DNA of 33,813 nucleotides, from NCBI GenBank assembly GCA_028695945.1, contig JAQVIB010000002.1, positions 1-33,813 on the forward strand. Direction: 5' to 3'. Positions 32,759 through 33,813 of this stretch are shown here, one piece after another. Each line of letters begins with the position of its first letter. Within the stretch, counting starts at the first letter, position 1. The notes beneath the pieces were generated by a model. That model saw nothing but the letters and a program-made list of their open reading frames with translations. It had not been told where the DNA came from and searched no databases. Both the position numbers and the translations under genes were made by a program. This DNA is from Lachnospiraceae bacterium. GTDB lineage: Bacteria; Bacillota; Clostridia; Lachnospirales; Anaerotignaceae.

Positions 32759-33169
32759 TTATTTAAGTATATAACTTTGTATGTTCCTAAAAATTTCTTC
32801 AAAACCTATTCCAAGCTTAATTCTAGCCAAAAAAAGAATAATAACAATAACCGTAAGCACCGCAAATATACATTCCCTTACTAAAAGCCTGTTAATGCGT
32901 TTTTTTCGCCTATCCTCATTTTTATACAAATCGCTCGTTACATAAACACCGCCAAATATTCCTATACGTGAATCCATAACAAGGGATTTCTCAGACTTAA
33001 GCATAAGATATGCCTTGCGTGTCATGTTAAATACATATTCTTTTCCATTTTGCACACCTTTAATAGCATATTTTATATTTCTACCCATTCCTCTATGTCT
33101 ATCTCTTGAAAAAGGGCGGCACTGTATCAGTATAAAGGTTTCTTTTTTTGAAAAATACTTATAGGACAA
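32759..33169 (-). CDS. Unknown protein with C-terminal membrane helix, N-terminus uncertain
   Basis: No family recognised. The C-terminal 109 residues from MGRNIKYAIKGVQNGKEYVF look like a normal clostridial protein: a soluble part with LMLKSEKSLVMDSRIGIFGG, a basic stretch (KNEDRRKKRINRLLVRE) and one membrane helix near the end (IFAVLTVIVIILFLARI). The first 27 residues need a TTG start at 33169 without a ribosome site and lie on the join with the foreign segment, so the true N-terminus may be lost; the ATG at 33088 has its GAGG too close. Treat as possibly truncated. Confidence 0.5.
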   Translation of the reverse strand: MSYKYFSKKETFILIQCRPFSRDRHRGMGRNIKYAIKGVQNGKEYVFNMTRKAYLMLKSEKSLVMDSRIGIFGGVYVTSDLYKNEDRRKKRINRLLVRECIFAVLTVIVIILFLARIKLGIGFEEIFRNIQSYILK

Positions 33170-33813
33170 TAAGAATCAGCTACATAAACAAAATCCAAAC
33201 CCGAAATTGTATCTTCATCTCCAAAAGACACTGAATAAAATGTTTCCTCAGGCAATGACAAATTCCAAATATCTGAATAATATATTGGACTAACCATGTA
33301 ATTAGCCTCGGCAGTATCAACCAGTATTTTATATTGTCCTGTATTATCCGATATCCCATAATAAGGTCCGGGTTCGGCTTTTATTAATACATGTGGAATG
33401 ATGTAGTCCATTTCAGGATCATATATGCCGTTTTCGTTTATGTCAGAAAAAACGGTACCTGTTAAAATCCCACTATTATGAGGTTGTTGCAAAAAATCAA
33501 TACTCCAGTTAAACATTGTACCGTCATCTGCACCCCAATTATCGTAAATACTTAAAGACCAAGTACCATTCATGGGACACCCAATAAGAGTATCAAAACT
33601 AAATAAAGGCAAATACATACCTGAAGGAACGGTGCTACCTGAATAACAAACATCTGTCATGAAATCCGAGGCATTCATAGTCCAGCAATAATCATAACCT
33701 ATTCCAGGATTGCAATTATCACTATGATTTGGTTCGCCAAGATATGCATTATTACAGTTAAAATATTTATGTAGAGTAGTTTGTTGTCCGTTTGGACATG
33801 TTATATACATAAG
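33127..33813 (-). CDS. Bacteroidota-type secreted protein fragment (P-domain plus SdrD B-like domain)
   Basis: The frame is open to the right edge and lacks its start. Residues ~1-105 of the visible part match a proprotein-convertase P-domain as found in Bacteroidota surface proteins: ITCPNGQQTTL, PGIGYDYCWT, then NGTWSLSIYDNWGADDG and FNWSIDF. Next comes an SdrD B-like/Cna-B-like domain beginning GTVFSDINENGIYDPEMDYIIP with DNTGQYKILVDT. The match stops at about VYVADSYCPIS, after which ten unrelated residues lead to a stop. Neither the domain types nor the style fit the clostridial genes. It is best read as a fragment cut at a junction near 33120-33175. Confidence 0.75.
   Translation of the reverse strand, partial: LMYITCPNGQQTTLHKYFNCNNAYLGEPNHSDNCNPGIGYDYCWTMNASDFMTDVCYSGSTVPSGMYLPLFSFDTLIGCPMNGTWSLSIYDNWGADDGTMFNWSIDFLQQPHNSGILTGTVFSDINENGIYDPEMDYIIPHVLIKAEPGPYYGISDNTGQYKILVDTAEANYMVSPIYYSDIWNLSLPEETFYSVSFGDEDTISGLDFVYVADSYCPISIFQKKKPLY

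Noticed and set aside
1-33813. CRISPR arrays, insertion sequences, phage modules, toxin-antitoxin or defence systems
   Set aside because: No regularly spaced repeats, transposase, integrase or defence gene families were found on either strand; DUF5131 alone is not evidence of a prophage.

Overview
The window looks like a chromosomal piece of a low-GC, endospore-forming member of the Clostridia (probably Lachnospirales-like; the exact taxon cannot be read from the sequence). Reasons: strong AGGAGG ribosome sites, A/T-rich codon use, a T-box riboswitch, a cotJ spore-coat operon, Rex, DUF896, DUF445 and a clostridial two-subunit isopropylmalate isomerase. The last ~650 bases do not fit this picture: they encode part of a secreted Bacteroidota-type protein, so the right end is either a chimeric join or recent transfer.

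Layout. 1-4991: leucine operon leuA-leuC-leuD-leuB on the minus strand, with a strong promoter and a T-box leader carrying a CUC (Leu) specifier; a dense set of hairpins including a dispersed repeat separates leuA from leuC. 5065-7619: a divergent pair, a DUF1576 membrane protein (minus) and an Ldh2-family 2-hydroxyacid/malate dehydrogenase (plus), whose two promoters overlap on one palindrome. 7859-10939: glycine betaine-type ABC transporter opuAA-AB-AC. 11169-12122: YoaP-like acetyltransferase and tRNA-Pro(CGG). 12225-12933: cotJA-cotJB followed by a 38-codon remnant of cotJC. 13006-13449: unknown membrane protein. 13563-16009: polar amino acid ABC transporter (binding protein, permease, ATPase). 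16031-16245: tRNA-Arg(CCT).

16306-21334: a hybrid histidine kinase with two extracytoplasmic solute-binding domains and two receiver domains, then a D-2-hydroxyacid dehydrogenase and a DUF5131 radical-SAM-like protein on the same strand. 21355-22259: the second copy of the dispersed repeat, a small anchored protein and DUF896. 22264-24982: divergent ABC-F ATPase and Rex. 25112-29316: DUF445, an IclR-type regulator and ilvD. 29406-31114: cyclase-family hydrolase, a 69-residue unknown protein and panC on the minus strand. 31219-33169: DUF1858, signal peptidase I, a SHOCT-like protein and an orphan membrane protein, ending at the foreign segment.

Metabolically, ilvD makes 2-oxoisovalerate, which feeds both LeuA (left end) and the pantothenate branch that ends with PanC, so branched-chain amino acid and pantothenate synthesis run through the window. 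The best candidate for an undescribed system is the DUF1576 membrane protein, which carries a visible internal duplication like a transporter, paired with the Ldh2-family dehydrogenase behind one shared operator.
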